Assembly: GCA_965223115.1 (NCBI GenBank)
Contig: OZ244982.1
Location: forward strand, 2,542,001 to 2,606,000
Length of the DNA stretch: 64,000 nt
Origin: CBDCUI01 sp965223115
GTDB taxonomy: Bacteria > Pseudomonadota > Gammaproteobacteria > UBA4575
Direction: 5' to 3'
The translations under genes were made by a program, and so were the position numbers. This document shows, one piece after another, positions 53,136 through 62,724 of the stretch. The notes under the pieces are model-generated. The model was given only the letters and a program-made list of their open reading frames with translations. It did not search any database and had not been told where the DNA came from. Every line of letters begins with the position of its first letter. The first letter of the stretch is position 1.

Positions 53136-53798
53136 TTATTTTTTGTAGTTATCATTAGCGTTTCCAATGAATAGCTTAGTACTCCAGAGTAATGAAATAA
53201 AACCAGAGATATATAACAGATAGACCCCTAGCTGTTTTTGTTCATCAATCAAGTAATAATTACATAGACGCATTGGTGCCTCGATGTATAACCAGGCTAA
53301 TACAATTAACATACTAAGGATGTTAGTTATAACAAAAGCTTTTGTGATTGAGCCAATGTTTTTCCAGCCTAATGCTAATGGTACACCTAGTAAAAAAGGT
53401 AATGAGATAAATTTTAAGACTGTAAATGTAGTGTGCTCAAGAGATGCATCCAATACGCGTGGTATCATCCAGAACATCGAAGTTATGAGAGCAACAATTA
53501 GTAAAGGAAGCGAGTAGTGATAAGGTATACTACTAATTTTGTGCTTTTTAATATTAATAGCAATCCATATGCCACACAGTGTAAGTAATGGCAGTTGAAC
53601 AAGTACATGCGTTAACATAGAGATTTCTAATATACTTCTTGCAAAAGGAGAAGCAAGTAGAAAAATCATACCTAGCCCAATAAGCGTTTTATAGTTTATG
53701 GAATCAGATATGAGTGATAATGCACCCCATTGAGCTTTAATGTGCTTATTCGGCTCACTGATACTCAGTGCTGAACAAATACTATTTCTATAAGACAT
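53136..53798 (-). CDS. multi-TM protein of the NOR-like cluster (Orf1-like)
   Basis: A 220-residue protein with about six hydrophobic segments and conserved-looking RSILEISMLTHVLVQLPLLT, MIPRVLDASLEH and APMRLCNYYL. It overlaps the SCO stop by 11 nt. In nitrifiers, an sNOR gene cluster norS-norY-senC-orf1 ends with an unknown membrane protein in this place, as I recall. Function not known. Confidence 0.68.
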   Translation of the reverse strand: MSYRNSICSALSISEPNKHIKAQWGALSLISDSINYKTLIGLGMIFLLASPFARSILEISMLTHVLVQLPLLTLCGIWIAINIKKHKISSIPYHYSLPLLIVALITSMFWMIPRVLDASLEHTTFTVLKFISLPFLLGVPLALGWKNIGSITKAFVITNILSMLIVLAWLYIEAPMRLCNYYLIDEQKQLGVYLLYISGFISLLWSTKLFIGNANDNYKK

Positions 53799-54402
53799 AG
53801 TTAGGTGATTGTAGATCCCTCAAAATCAATTCTATTGAATCATCATAATCATAAATTTTGGCTAATTTCCCAGATTGATTGATTAAATGAATAGCCCCAT
53901 TATGCTCAAATTGTCCATCGGGAGTCGGGATGACTATGATTCCAAATGTTTTTAATAATTGTTTTAAATTATTTTTATTTGGTACATTTGCAAATTTCCA
54001 ATAAAAAGAGTCGGCCCCCACAGCGTTAGCGTAATCGGTTAATACCTGATTGTTGTCACGCTCAGGGTCAAAACTGATTGTGAGGAGCACGACTAATTCC
54101 CTTAGAGGGGATGCTTGTAATTCGTTTTGTAGTTTTTGAAAATTTTGCGTCATCATAGGGCAGATACCCGTACAATTTGTAAATATAAAATCAACCAATA
54201 CAATTTTATTTTGAAAGTCTTGAATAAAGAATGTTTTCCCAGCCGAATTGTTCAATGGAATATTAGGTAAATCGACAGGGTGTTTCTCAATATTAAGTCT
54301 TCTGGCTTCTTCTGAAGTAAAAGCTTTGAAACCACTAGTAGTAAAAAATAAAATTACTATACCAATGACTAAGACTAATGCTGAATTTTGAAGAGCTTTC
54401 AT
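53788..54402 (-). CDS. SCO1/SenC copper-delivery protein
   Basis: I prefer ATG 54402 (MKALQNSALVL), 204 residues; a TTG at 54414 is possible. One N-terminal membrane helix (about 6-24), then a thioredoxin fold with the copper motif FTNCTGICPMM (CxxxC) and a distal His (HNGAIHLI). It loads CuA or CuB of the adjacent haem-copper oxidase. Confidence 0.92.
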   Translation of the reverse strand: MKALQNSALVLVIGIVILFFTTSGFKAFTSEEARRLNIEKHPVDLPNIPLNNSAGKTFFIQDFQNKIVLVDFIFTNCTGICPMMTQNFQKLQNELQASPLRELVVLLTISFDPERDNNQVLTDYANAVGADSFYWKFANVPNKNNLKQLLKTFGIIVIPTPDGQFEHNGAIHLINQSGKLAKIYDYDDSIELILRDLQSPNYVL

Positions 54403-54414
54403 ATTTAGTTGCAA

Positions 54415-55851
54415 CTAAACAGGCTTAGAATTTAAGCGCAGTATAAACCGCAGGCTAAATACTACAGCACCGAGTAAAACGAATATGGCAAATATTGATG
54501 CTATAGCAGAATAACTTTGCCATTCAGGCAGATGGACAGCAAACCTCCTTGCTACACCTTCTTTACCAGATAGTAAAAACATAAATACAAATGCCGTTCC
54601 GGCTATGACATATAACCAAAAACTGCCACGATCTACAGCATTATCTGTGCAATTTTTTTCTGCTTTTAATAAGAAATACATAAACCCAAACACCATTGCT
54701 ACCATGCCTAAAATTAAATAGAAATGAAAATGACCTGGTACCCACATGGTATTGTGCATAACATGGTTTACTGCAATTGTGCCGTCAATCACTGCAGGGA
54801 TAACACCACCTGCCCAACCAAAAATTGAGAAAAATAATAGGCCGGACGCCATGTCCCATTTAATACCGGAACGATACACAATTGCTAACGTTCCTATCAT
54901 GGTGACTAGTAATACAGGAAAGCCACTTGTATACGATATAACTTGTCCCATAATGAGCATCCAAGTAGGCATTACGAAATCCATGAATAAATGGTGTGGA
55001 TACACGATCAACACCATGATGGTTGACGCGGTCCAGGCAGCTAAGAATACTTTGTTGGATTTCCAAGGACGGTTGGTATACCTAGGCAAGATTTCGTATA
55101 CAGAAATAATCGCCATATAGATTGTTGCATTAATAAATGTATGACCAAAAAAGTAAATTAAATTTTTGGCGAGTAATGCATCTACTTTAAATGATGGGAC
55201 AAGTATATTAATAATCATCATGATAAGAATTGAGGCGCCTGCAATTAGCGCTAAAGTATTCACTATGGTAACCATTGTGCTTGCTACAACCGTGGGTGGT
55301 GGTGCATTACCGTCATCATTGCCAAATAGTTGAGGCCAACCTAAAGATTTTGCAAAACTACCATACTCGGAAATAATGGCACGTCCTGCATCTAAGTAAA
55401 ATAATAAAAAGCCCACACCTACTAGCAATACACCGGCTAGAAAAAGTATTGCAGATTCAGGCGGCCAAGCCCCAGCAGAGGTGCTAGGTAATGGGTACAA
55501 AAAAGTCCAACCTGCCCCAAACTTACCTAGAAATATTGCTGCTAAAATACAAACTACACCGGCTAGAAATAGCAATAAGTTAGTTACGAGTATACTCGTA
55601 TAAAGTTCAACGTATTGACGCAGGAAATACCACATTATTGCAGTGCCACCAAGACCTGCGATTCCCACCATGCCCACACCGTGAGCAGTCATGATTTGGT
55701 AAAATAAATCTGGCCCTAATGTTATATAGTTAGCTTGTGCGACACGCATGATCAAGCCTAATAACATCATGAGGACAACCACTATTCCAAAAATTGCAAT
55801 ATATGCGTAAACCGTTTTTTTCCCAGCTGTAGGTATATTTAAAGTATTCAT
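54415..55851 (-). CDS. haem-copper oxidase / NO reductase catalytic subunit (sNOR-like)
   Basis: A 478-residue, about 12-TM subunit I. Low-spin haem His57 (TAHGVGM) and His376; CuB-type His237 (FFGHTFIN), His286 and His287 (YPHHLFMD); high-spin His374 (WVPGHFHFY). In A-type oxidases the position of residue 241 is the cross-linked Tyr (GHPEVY); here it is Asn (GHTFIN), as in NO-reductase members. With the CuA subunit, SCO, Orf1-like protein and NsrR next door, I infer an sNOR-type nitric oxide reductase (NorY-like). A cytochrome oxidase is the alternative. Confidence 0.78.
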   Translation of the reverse strand: MNTLNIPTAGKKTVYAYIAIFGIVVVLMMLLGLIMRVAQANYITLGPDLFYQIMTAHGVGMVGIAGLGGTAIMWYFLRQYVELYTSILVTNLLLFLAGVVCILAAIFLGKFGAGWTFLYPLPSTSAGAWPPESAILFLAGVLLVGVGFLLFYLDAGRAIISEYGSFAKSLGWPQLFGNDDGNAPPPTVVASTMVTIVNTLALIAGASILIMMIINILVPSFKVDALLAKNLIYFFGHTFINATIYMAIISVYEILPRYTNRPWKSNKVFLAAWTASTIMVLIVYPHHLFMDFVMPTWMLIMGQVISYTSGFPVLLVTMIGTLAIVYRSGIKWDMASGLLFFSIFGWAGGVIPAVIDGTIAVNHVMHNTMWVPGHFHFYLILGMVAMVFGFMYFLLKAEKNCTDNAVDRGSFWLYVIAGTAFVFMFLLSGKEGVARRFAVHLPEWQSYSAIASIFAIFVLLGAVVFSLRFILRLNSKPV

Positions 55852-55871
55852 GATTTATTACCTCTTAATAA

Positions 55872-56396
55872 TTATTCGCTGACTGTAATTTCAGTAACCA
55901 TGGCATGATGTGCCAAACCACAAAACTCTAAACAAAGTATCCGGTAAGTCCCTGGCTTTGTGTATGTCACAAGCAAAGAATTTGTGTAACCAGGCATTGC
56001 TTGTGTTTGGCCAATAACATTTAGCTCTGGATCATAAATACCAAAACCATGGTTCACATCTGCTGATGTCACTTTATATAAAACTGGTTTACCTACTTCT
56101 GCGGTCAAATCTTTAATATCCCAGAACCACTGATGGCCAATCACATCTATTGTTTTTGTAGCATCAGAGAGAGTTGATTTTTTTGGATATGGCATTTTAG
56201 TAAGGGTGTATCCAATTACAGGAATAACAATAAGCAGCATCAAGAAGAATAACTTTGAACGTACGCTATAAGCTTTTTTTTGTATGGGAGGATAATCAGC
56301 ATTTGTAGATGAGGCGTTTTTAGCAATGAAGATAAAAAAGATAGCTAACAGAGCTACAAGAATTAAGGTCACTAGCCATGAAATTTCTTGGTACAT
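55872..56396 (-). CDS. CuA-containing subunit II (NorS/CoxB-like)
   Basis: A 174-residue protein with two N-terminal hydrophobic segments (WLVTLILVALLAIFFIFI and KLFFLMLLIVIPVIGYTL) and a cupredoxin domain. The CuA ligands are all present in CLEFCGLAHHAM (CxExCGxxHxxM), with HGFGIYD upstream carrying the other His. A strong GGAGG precedes the ATG. It delivers electrons to the catalytic subunit, 20 nt downstream. Confidence 0.9.
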   Translation of the reverse strand: MYQEISWLVTLILVALLAIFFIFIAKNASSTNADYPPIQKKAYSVRSKLFFLMLLIVIPVIGYTLTKMPYPKKSTLSDATKTIDVIGHQWFWDIKDLTAEVGKPVLYKVTSADVNHGFGIYDPELNVIGQTQAMPGYTNSLLVTYTKPGTYRILCLEFCGLAHHAMVTEITVSE

Positions 56397-56528
56397 TTTA
56401 TTTTCCTCCTGAAATTTATTTTGATGTATGAACTAGTTAAGTTCTAAATATCATTGTATCTGGTAATAACAACACCAAGTTTGTGAGTATTAATGTTTAA
56501 AAGTTATTTTAATTATTATTATTTTAAA

Positions 56529-56547
56529 CATCTATTATAAATAGATG
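56529..56547. promoter_or_regulatory. perfect palindromic operator between norS-like gene and nsrR-like gene
   Basis: CATCTATT-ATA-AATAGATG, 8-bp arms with a 3-bp centre. It is 98 nt from the nsrR-like start and 133 nt from the CuA-subunit start, and lies in an AT-rich divergent promoter. Dyad size suits an Rrf2 dimer; it shares GATG half-site features with NsrR sites but is not the E. coli consensus. Confidence 0.65.
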
Positions 56548-56644
56548 GACAAATTATACATAAAAAGATATAAATTAAATAGATCTTTTGGGATAAAATA
56601 GTATTTGCTATATAATTTATGGTTTAAATCAGGAAAATTTATTC

Positions 56645-57094
56645 ATGCACGTTACAAAATTCTCTGATTATGCGCTTCGAGTGCTCATCTACTTGGCTTG
56701 TAAAGAAAGTGATAACTTGATTACTATTTCAGAGTTGGCAAAAACCTATTCAATCTCTGTGCATCATGTACGTATGGTTGTATATAAGCTTGGTCAATTG
56801 GGATATGTAAATTGCATACAAGGTAAAGGTGGTGGATTAGAGCTAGCACTTGAACCAGAAGAAATTTCTGTTGGTGAGGTTATTAGGAAAACTGAACCAG
56901 ATTTTTGTATTGTTGAATGTTTTAGTCCAGAGAATAAATGCTCAATAGTAAAAGCATGTAAGTTACAACATATTTTATCAGATGCTTTAAATGCATTTTT
57001 TGAAACATTAGATCAATATACTCTAGCAGATATTTCTGATAATAAGAGGAGCATAATGAAGCAGCTAACGTTGCGTAAAAAAATAGTCGCTTAA
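56645..57094 (+). CDS. nsrR: Rrf2-family nitric-oxide-sensing regulator NsrR
   Basis: A 149-residue Rrf2 protein: winged helix (about 1-75; FSDYALRVLIYLA, SVHHVRMVVYKLGQLGYV) and C-terminal cluster-binding cysteines Cys92, Cys99 and Cys105 (plus Cys88), in the NsrR-like spacing C-x6-C-x5-C. NsrR holds an Fe-S cluster that NO destroys, releasing repression. Divergent from the NOR-like cluster, so it most likely controls it. Confidence 0.87.
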   Translation: MHVTKFSDYALRVLIYLACKESDNLITISELAKTYSISVHHVRMVVYKLGQLGYVNCIQGKGGGLELALEPEEISVGEVIRKTEPDFCIVECFSPENKCSIVKACKLQHILSDALNAFFETLDQYTLADISDNKRSIMKQLTLRKKIVA

Positions 57095-57324
57095 TATTTT
57101 TTTGTATCTATATTTTTTGCTTGCAATTGTAATAATGGATTAGGCCATTGACTGTTAATCGAAATGCTTTGGTTTTGCTCAGTTAATGTAATGCTAAGGT
57201 TTAACTTATCAGCAAGTGGTGCAATAGGTGTTCATTTAGGTAAAAATCACTGATTAACGGTGTATTTTTAAGAATTGCCGCGAAATGCCGTTAAGTATGG
57301 TATCTCAATAAATGAGCAATAACA

Positions 57325-59274
57325 TTGGTCACCGGCAACCCCACAAATAGTTCCCGTTATCATCTAGGTTTTCGCGATACCTTGCGTGTTCTATGGCCTT
57401 ATGTAAAACAAAATTTTATGAGTCAAGTAAAAGGTATTTGGTTTATTGTCGTTTATTTAATAGTTTTCCAATTGCTTATTCTGCAATTACCGATTGTATA
57501 TTCGGCAATGATTGCGATAGGTATATTTGTTGTTGCGGTTGGTTTGATGTTCTTTATGGAAGGTTTACGTCTTGGCTTGATGCCATTGGGGGAAGTAATA
57601 GGCAGTGTTTTACCGCGTAATAGTGGTATGCCGATAATTTTAGGTTTTGCATTCTTGCTAGGCATTGGAGCAACTTTTGCAGAGCCTGCAATTGCAGTTC
57701 TAAAAGCTGCAGGTAGTGGAGTGTTACCCGATAAAGCACCATTGCTTTATAGCTTACTTAACGATTTTTCAGGTCAACTAGTTACTAGCGTTGGTATGGG
57801 TGTTGGGTTCGCTGTAATGCTGGGGGTTTTACGTTTTTTTTATGCGTGGCCGCTAAAGTATCTTGCTATTCCAATAGTATTTTTGTTATTAGCGTTATCT
57901 CTTTATTTTAGTCAAGTACCAGAATTGCGCGATGTATTAGGGCTTGCTTGGGATTGTGGTGCAGTAACTACTGGTCCAGTTACAGTTCCTCTTGTATTGG
58001 CTTTGGGCATTGGAGTATGTCGTGTCGTCAGTAGTGGATCTGGCAGTGGCGGGCATTCTGGATTTGGAATTGTCACTTTAGCTTCATTATTCCCCATACT
58101 GGCAGTACTTCTGTTGGCGTTGTTCCATTACACATACGGTGATTATTACGGTACCTCTAAATATTCAGGCGTTGAAGTAATAGAGACAAAATCTGCTATG
58201 GATAAAAGTAGCGAAATTGATTTAGAAAAAAAATCAGTTGCTATCACAGAGGACGAATTTTTAACTTATTTAGAAACTGGAAATTTACCAAATGGATATA
58301 CCTTGGATTTTGATGGAGGCTTTGCCGAGTTGGTTGATGGAAAAATTATATTGAGGAGTCCGGATCTTATTGTGAAGAAAGTTTATTCACGTGACTTCCA
58401 AATTATAAGTGAAAAAACTTGGAATAAAAAACATTCGATTGTAGATCAATTATGGCAGGCTTTCGTTGGCGCCTTGCGTGCAATAATTCCCTTATGTCTG
58501 TTTTTATATTTTGTACTACGCATGATTCTGAAACAGCGTTTAGAGAAAAACAACGATGTTGGAGTAGGTATCACGTTTGCATTGATTGGTATGGCTTTAT
58601 TTGGTCTTGGTATTGCGTTAGGTCTAACGCCACTCGGTAGCCAGTTGGGAAGTAATGTTCCTTTAGCGTTTGCAGAAATCGTGCCCTGGGGATTTGACTA
58701 TCCAGAAGGGCCACTTTTTGGTGATGGTCAATTGGGTAAGATTGTTGCTATCGGATTCGCTTTTTTTCTGGGTTATGGTGCCACCCTTGCTGAACCTGCC
58801 TTGAATGCACTTGGTGATACAGTTGAAAGAATTACAGTAGGTGCGTTTCGAAAAAGGCTATTAATGCAAAGTGTTGCTATTGGTGTAGGTTTAGGGATTG
58901 CTGCGGGAATTGTAAAAATGGCTTTTAACTTGCCATTAATTTGGATGCTAATACCACCTTATCTTCTAGTTCTTATACTGACATGGTATGCACCAAATAG
59001 CTTTGTTAATTTTGGTTGGGATAGTGCTGGAGTTACCACAGGTCCAATTACGGTTCCATTGGTATTAGCGATGGGCTTAGGTGTGGGTGCAAATGTTCCT
59101 GGTGTAAGTGATGGGTTTGGAATTCTCGCGCTTGCATCTGTTGGGCCTATTCTCACAGTTCTTTCTGTTGGTTTATATACGCAGAGAAATGAGCAAAAAA
59201 TGACACATGAAAATGAGCCTCAATTAGAAAGTGCATTCGATAGCAATGTGGAATTACCTAATAGTGCATCATAA
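57325..59274 (+). CDS. DUF1538 tandem-duplicated membrane protein
   Basis: A 649-residue protein with two DUF1538 domains (about 15-265 and 370-630). Each has ATFAEPAI / ATLAEPAL and a conserved WDCGAVTTGPVTVPLVLALG / WDSAGVTTGPITVPLVLAM signature, with a soluble acidic segment (about 275-365) between them. Start is TTG by the frame; no clear ribosome site is seen, so the exact start is uncertain. It may be a transporter, since DUF1538 pairs with P-II-like regulators. Confidence 0.82.
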   Translation: MVTGNPTNSSRYHLGFRDTLRVLWPYVKQNFMSQVKGIWFIVVYLIVFQLLILQLPIVYSAMIAIGIFVVAVGLMFFMEGLRLGLMPLGEVIGSVLPRNSGMPIILGFAFLLGIGATFAEPAIAVLKAAGSGVLPDKAPLLYSLLNDFSGQLVTSVGMGVGFAVMLGVLRFFYAWPLKYLAIPIVFLLLALSLYFSQVPELRDVLGLAWDCGAVTTGPVTVPLVLALGIGVCRVVSSGSGSGGHSGFGIVTLASLFPILAVLLLALFHYTYGDYYGTSKYSGVEVIETKSAMDKSSEIDLEKKSVAITEDEFLTYLETGNLPNGYTLDFDGGFAELVDGKIILRSPDLIVKKVYSRDFQIISEKTWNKKHSIVDQLWQAFVGALRAIIPLCLFLYFVLRMILKQRLEKNNDVGVGITFALIGMALFGLGIALGLTPLGSQLGSNVPLAFAEIVPWGFDYPEGPLFGDGQLGKIVAIGFAFFLGYGATLAEPALNALGDTVERITVGAFRKRLLMQSVAIGVGLGIAAGIVKMAFNLPLIWMLIPPYLLVLILTWYAPNSFVNFGWDSAGVTTGPITVPLVLAMGLGVGANVPGVSDGFGILALASVGPILTVLSVGLYTQRNEQKMTHENEPQLESAFDSNVELPNSAS

Positions 59275-60482
59275 TGTTTAGTAATAGCCATAAGATATCG
59301 TTGATAACTGCAGTGCTCCCAAGCTCTTCTGCTGGTGAAGTAATAGAAAATCTAATCTGTAATCAAGCCATTGCTGTATTAGTGTCAAAGGCCCGTGGTA
59401 CATTGTTACAAGAGCATTGGTGGAAGTCATGGTTGCCTCCCATTAGCCCTTCCAAACTTATGTTACGCATGATCGTACCTGAACATGATGTTGATCAGGT
59501 CGTAAGTACGATCATTACTGAGGGGAAGCTACACTTTCAAGCTACAGGTGCAGTTTTTAGTACCCCATGTGAAAGTGCATATGTTGGTTCGGAATTTCAT
59601 AGTTTGCGTACTGTTGAAATGTCTGGTTCAGTGACCGAGTCACATAAACTATGTGAAAACTTAAGTGCGATTTACTGTAGTGTTGGGCATCGTTTAAGCG
59701 ATCGAATTGCAAAAGCAGCGATCAATGCAGGTGCTCATGGACCGGTGGTTTATTATGCAAATGGGCAAGGTTTACGAGATCGACTTGGCTGGTTACGTAT
59801 TACAAAGGATAGTGAACAAGAAGTATTAATGGTTATTGCTGATGATGCAGATGTAGAAGTGATATTTGATGCAATGGCTAAAGCAGGTGAGATTCATTTG
59901 CCTGGGCGTGGTTTCATGTATAGGTTGCCAATTGATAAAGGCATGATTAATTTGCCTAGCCGCATTTCTAATCCTCATTATGACGCGAATACTCAACAAA
60001 TTATTAACGCCATAGATCATCTTGCTGGACATACACATTGGCGTGACCAATCTGTTTTTGAGGTGGGAGGTCAAGGCAAAAGTATTGGGCTTCAATTTCT
60101 TCAGGAAAATAAGCCAGAGTTAACTAATCAAACGTGCTTTTCAGCAGTTGTGAATCGTGACCAATCTCAAAAGTTGATTGATTTAATGTTGGGTGCGGGG
60201 GCACCCGGATTAAATGTAAGTTATGCTCGTTATGCTGCTGCAGATGCCGAAGAGCAGGTCTTAGCACATGCAAACATAAACCATGAGTATGCAACTATAC
60301 GTTGTATTACAGATCAAAGCGTTGCTAAAACTATAGCAAATAAAATTGAATCAAATGCTGAGCAAAGTGGTTTATGTGATTTATGTGTTTTGGCTCATAA
60401 GGCACCTCGTATAGCAAAGTATGTTCCAAGTACCATTGAATATCGTAACAAACCAAAACGTTTTGCATTTACATCGTCTTAA
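59274..60482 (+). CDS. protein with three P-II-like units
   Basis: A 402-residue soluble protein. Three alpha/beta units resemble P-II folds: about 5-105 (ISLITAVLPSSSAGEVIENL, LMLRMIVP), 125-225 (AIYCSVGHRLSDRIAKAAINAGAHGP, VLMVIADDADVEVIFDAM) and 280-390 (FSAVVNRDQSQKLIDLMLGAGAPG, YATIRCITDQS). The start ATG overlaps the DUF1538 stop by 1 nt. It may bind a nucleotide or metabolite to gate that membrane protein. The third unit is the most diverged; no T-loop function is clear. Confidence 0.68.
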   Translation: MFSNSHKISLITAVLPSSSAGEVIENLICNQAIAVLVSKARGTLLQEHWWKSWLPPISPSKLMLRMIVPEHDVDQVVSTIITEGKLHFQATGAVFSTPCESAYVGSEFHSLRTVEMSGSVTESHKLCENLSAIYCSVGHRLSDRIAKAAINAGAHGPVVYYANGQGLRDRLGWLRITKDSEQEVLMVIADDADVEVIFDAMAKAGEIHLPGRGFMYRLPIDKGMINLPSRISNPHYDANTQQIINAIDHLAGHTHWRDQSVFEVGGQGKSIGLQFLQENKPELTNQTCFSAVVNRDQSQKLIDLMLGAGAPGLNVSYARYAAADAEEQVLAHANINHEYATIRCITDQSVAKTIANKIESNAEQSGLCDLCVLAHKAPRIAKYVPSTIEYRNKPKRFAFTSS

Positions 60483-60569
60483 CCTGGTATGTAATTAAAG
60501 TTTTTTGTTCTATAGTTATTAGCAAATAAATAATAGCTATTGTGATATGTATACAATGAGGCTATCAAT

Positions 60570-60601
60570 TTTATAATGATTGATATGCATATCATTATAA
60601 A
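60570..60601. repeat. 11-bp inverted repeat with palindromic centre
   Basis: TTTATAATGAT (60570-60580) and ATCATTATAAA (60591-60601) are exact complements around TGATATGCAT. It lies 88 nt after the P-II-like stop and resembles either an AT-rich terminator or a regulator operator. Confidence 0.5.
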
Positions 60602-60736
60602 AGGTTTTAGGTGTAGCAGTTATATAGAATAGTTAGTGGGAAAAAATAATAATAGAAATTCAAATATTTTCTTAAATGTCTACAAACCGTCAAAATATTG
60701 ACACTAAATATTCATTTGGTCCATCCCGTGATCTAT

Positions 60737-61075
60737 TTATAACTTTGTGGCACATTTTTTTACATTGTTGACCACAGTAGCAATCAGTTGGTGTCCCCTC
60801 TCGCTTATATGTAGATGTTTGAGTCTAAAATCTTCTTCACAATCAGTTTCCGTCACTAGCTCATGTTCATGAATTAAGTCTTTCACATAGCGTTTAACTG
60901 TAGTATGCGTGAGCTTTGGTATACGTGTAGCCAAATCATTACGGGTAATTTTATCGTTTAAAAAGATAATAAATAGTATTTCTATATGATTCATTGTGAT
61001 GCTAAGCGATGAGTGCGCCCTTAAAGCTCGAATGGTATCTACACAATTCGCTATTATTATTTCCTCGTTACTCAC
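60737..61075 (-). CDS. winged-helix DNA-binding protein
   Basis: A 112-residue MarR/Lrp-like protein: helical start, HTH in DLATRIPKLTHTTVKRYVKDLIHE (about 52-75) and a wing-like tail (RLKHLHISERGHQL). Divergent from the small ORFs at 61.2 kb. Target unknown. Confidence 0.72.
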   Translation of the reverse strand: MSNEEIIIANCVDTIRALRAHSSLSITMNHIEILFIIFLNDKITRNDLATRIPKLTHTTVKRYVKDLIHEHELVTETDCEEDFRLKHLHISERGHQLIATVVNNVKKCATKL

Positions 61076-61199
61076 AAATAAGATCCATTTAGCATGTAGT
61101 GGTTATTGTAATAGGATTTACTGCATATTAAATAATAGGGACAAAATTGGTCCTAAATAACTTTTTAGCTTTTATTAGTGGTAAAATTTTCATGGTTGT

Positions 61200-61346
61200 A
61201 TGGTTTTAAGTAAAGCCAAAAGTCAATGTCCATACGCTGATTGGAAGCATGTATTAAAAATATATACGTCACTACTGGTTAGCATAGTAATAAAAATAAT
61301 TTCACTTACTATAATAGTGATATGGGTTTTTATTAGTGCGTGTTAA
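61200..61346 (+). CDS. 48-residue membrane microprotein candidate
   Basis: An ORF from ATG 61200 to TAA 61344-61346 with a hydrophilic N-terminus and a long hydrophobic helix (LLVSIVIKIISLTIIVIWVFI). No strong ribosome site is seen. It precedes the 74-residue ORF by 16 nt. Expression is unproven. Confidence 0.38.
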   Translation: MVLSKAKSQCPYADWKHVLKIYTSLLVSIVIKIISLTIIVIWVFISAC

Positions 61347-61362
61347 TAAAATTTATTAAGTC

Positions 61363-61587
61363 ATGGAAGATAAAAATGAGATTATTGAATTTGATAATGA
61401 AGATTCAAAAATCTTAAATAAAAAAGGTTGGTTTTTTGTCACTCATTATCGTAGTCGTGACAGCGGGCAAAGCACTAATGCATATAATAATGCAGTAAAA
61501 AAAGCATTATTAATAAACCGCAAAACAGGGCTGCGTAGCTATGAAAAAGATGGGTTCACCTATTGGGAAGTGTGGGAGCTTTGGTAA
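61363..61587 (+). CDS. hypothetical 74-residue protein
   Basis: A soluble, charged protein (KGWFFVTHYRSRDSGQSTNAY, ending YWEVWELW). Mixed alpha/beta is likely. No family recognised. Next to a winged-helix gene and a small membrane ORF, so the three may be a small regulated unit. Confidence 0.5.
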   Translation: MEDKNEIIEFDNEDSKILNKKGWFFVTHYRSRDSGQSTNAYNNAVKKALLINRKTGLRSYEKDGFTYWEVWELW

Positions 61588-61798
61588 ATAGCTAACGACT
61601 ATCTTTTTGTAGAATCAATCGAATAATCCTGCGGATAAACTATCTAATGCTAAATGTCTGAGTAGCAGAATACTTAGCATTGTGAATTACTTTTCAAATT
61701 CGACACCGAGAATATACCGTATATCGGGAATTCTAACACGGGTAATGGCGACTCTTCCAGAATAGCATCATTGCTAAGTTGTAGAAAATCTGAATATT

Positions 61799-62203
61799 AT
61801 GATAGGTAAGTTAGATACATTTATAAAAAAGATAGTTAATGGTCGTGGTCAATTGGAAATAAATAGTAATAAAAAAATGAATCATGGTGTGGGGCCAGTT
61901 ATTAGTTCTGCTAATATTCATGAAATGGTAAAGCAGTGCAGGAAAGAGATCCAGAAATCTGAGGATTCTGGCATTATGCCTGCGCCAAATTACTTTGAAA
62001 AAGTAGCCATATTATCTAGAACAGAGCAGAGATATGAAAATGAAATTGCAATTTGTGAAATGTATATTGATTTGGTTAATCAATATGCGACTGATAACCA
62101 ATTGACAGATGCAGAAATGTCATCAAAGCTCCTTCCTAAGTGTGCGCCGTTTGTGAAACGAATACATAATGCAAAAATTATGTTAAGTAATCTAAACAAA
62201 TAA
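61799..62203 (+). CDS. hypothetical 134-residue protein
   Basis: A basic helical protein (SANIHEMVKQCRKEIQKSED, RYENEIAICEMYIDLVNQYA). No signal peptide or TM segment, and no clear ribosome site. No family recognised. Confidence 0.5.
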   Translation: MIGKLDTFIKKIVNGRGQLEINSNKKMNHGVGPVISSANIHEMVKQCRKEIQKSEDSGIMPAPNYFEKVAILSRTEQRYENEIAICEMYIDLVNQYATDNQLTDAEMSSKLLPKCAPFVKRIHNAKIMLSNLNK

Positions 62204-62724
62204 AAAATTTTAATTATTGCTTACAGAGTATATTGAAAAAACTATATTAGCTTATATGAAAGAATTTCATATTAAATTAAGATAACTTTATATGGCTTCA
62301 ATATGAAAGTTAATATATGTAGATTATTTTAATAATTTCACGATTTTTTAACTTTTATAATCTTCACTTATAGCAGGCTATCTGTATTAATTAAGTGTAT
62401 TAGTAAAAATGCTATGCGCTTATACGTTAAGTAAATTATATTGATGTTAGTCCTTTTCTTTATTGTCAACATGGTTGTTGATATGAGTCTTAAAAATCTT
62501 ATACCTGTGCCAATTGCCAGTGATTGATATTTGGTTTTGAATACCTAAAGCTTATTCTAGTTGTGGAATATGCTCAGTACTTGTATCTATAGTGGCATTA
62601 ATAATTAGCTATATACTAAGCCTAATAAAAATCGAATTACCCAAACAATCAGGTATAATTTCGCGCTTTTAATTTACCCTGCATTGGCTGTGAGCAATGA
62701 GGGTTATTTTTTGGAATAAGCATT
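62204..62724 (+). promoter_or_regulatory. 521-bp AT-rich leader of typA, with a -10-like TATAAT
   Basis: TATAAT at 62654-62659 lies 65 nt upstream of typA and is the best -10 candidate; a clear -35 is not seen. The rest is AT-rich with no gene. Confidence 0.4.

Noticed and set aside
60570..60601. Fur box
   Set aside because: The arms resemble half-sites (ATAATGAT) but the 10-bp spacing does not match the Fur consensus, and no iron gene is adjacent.
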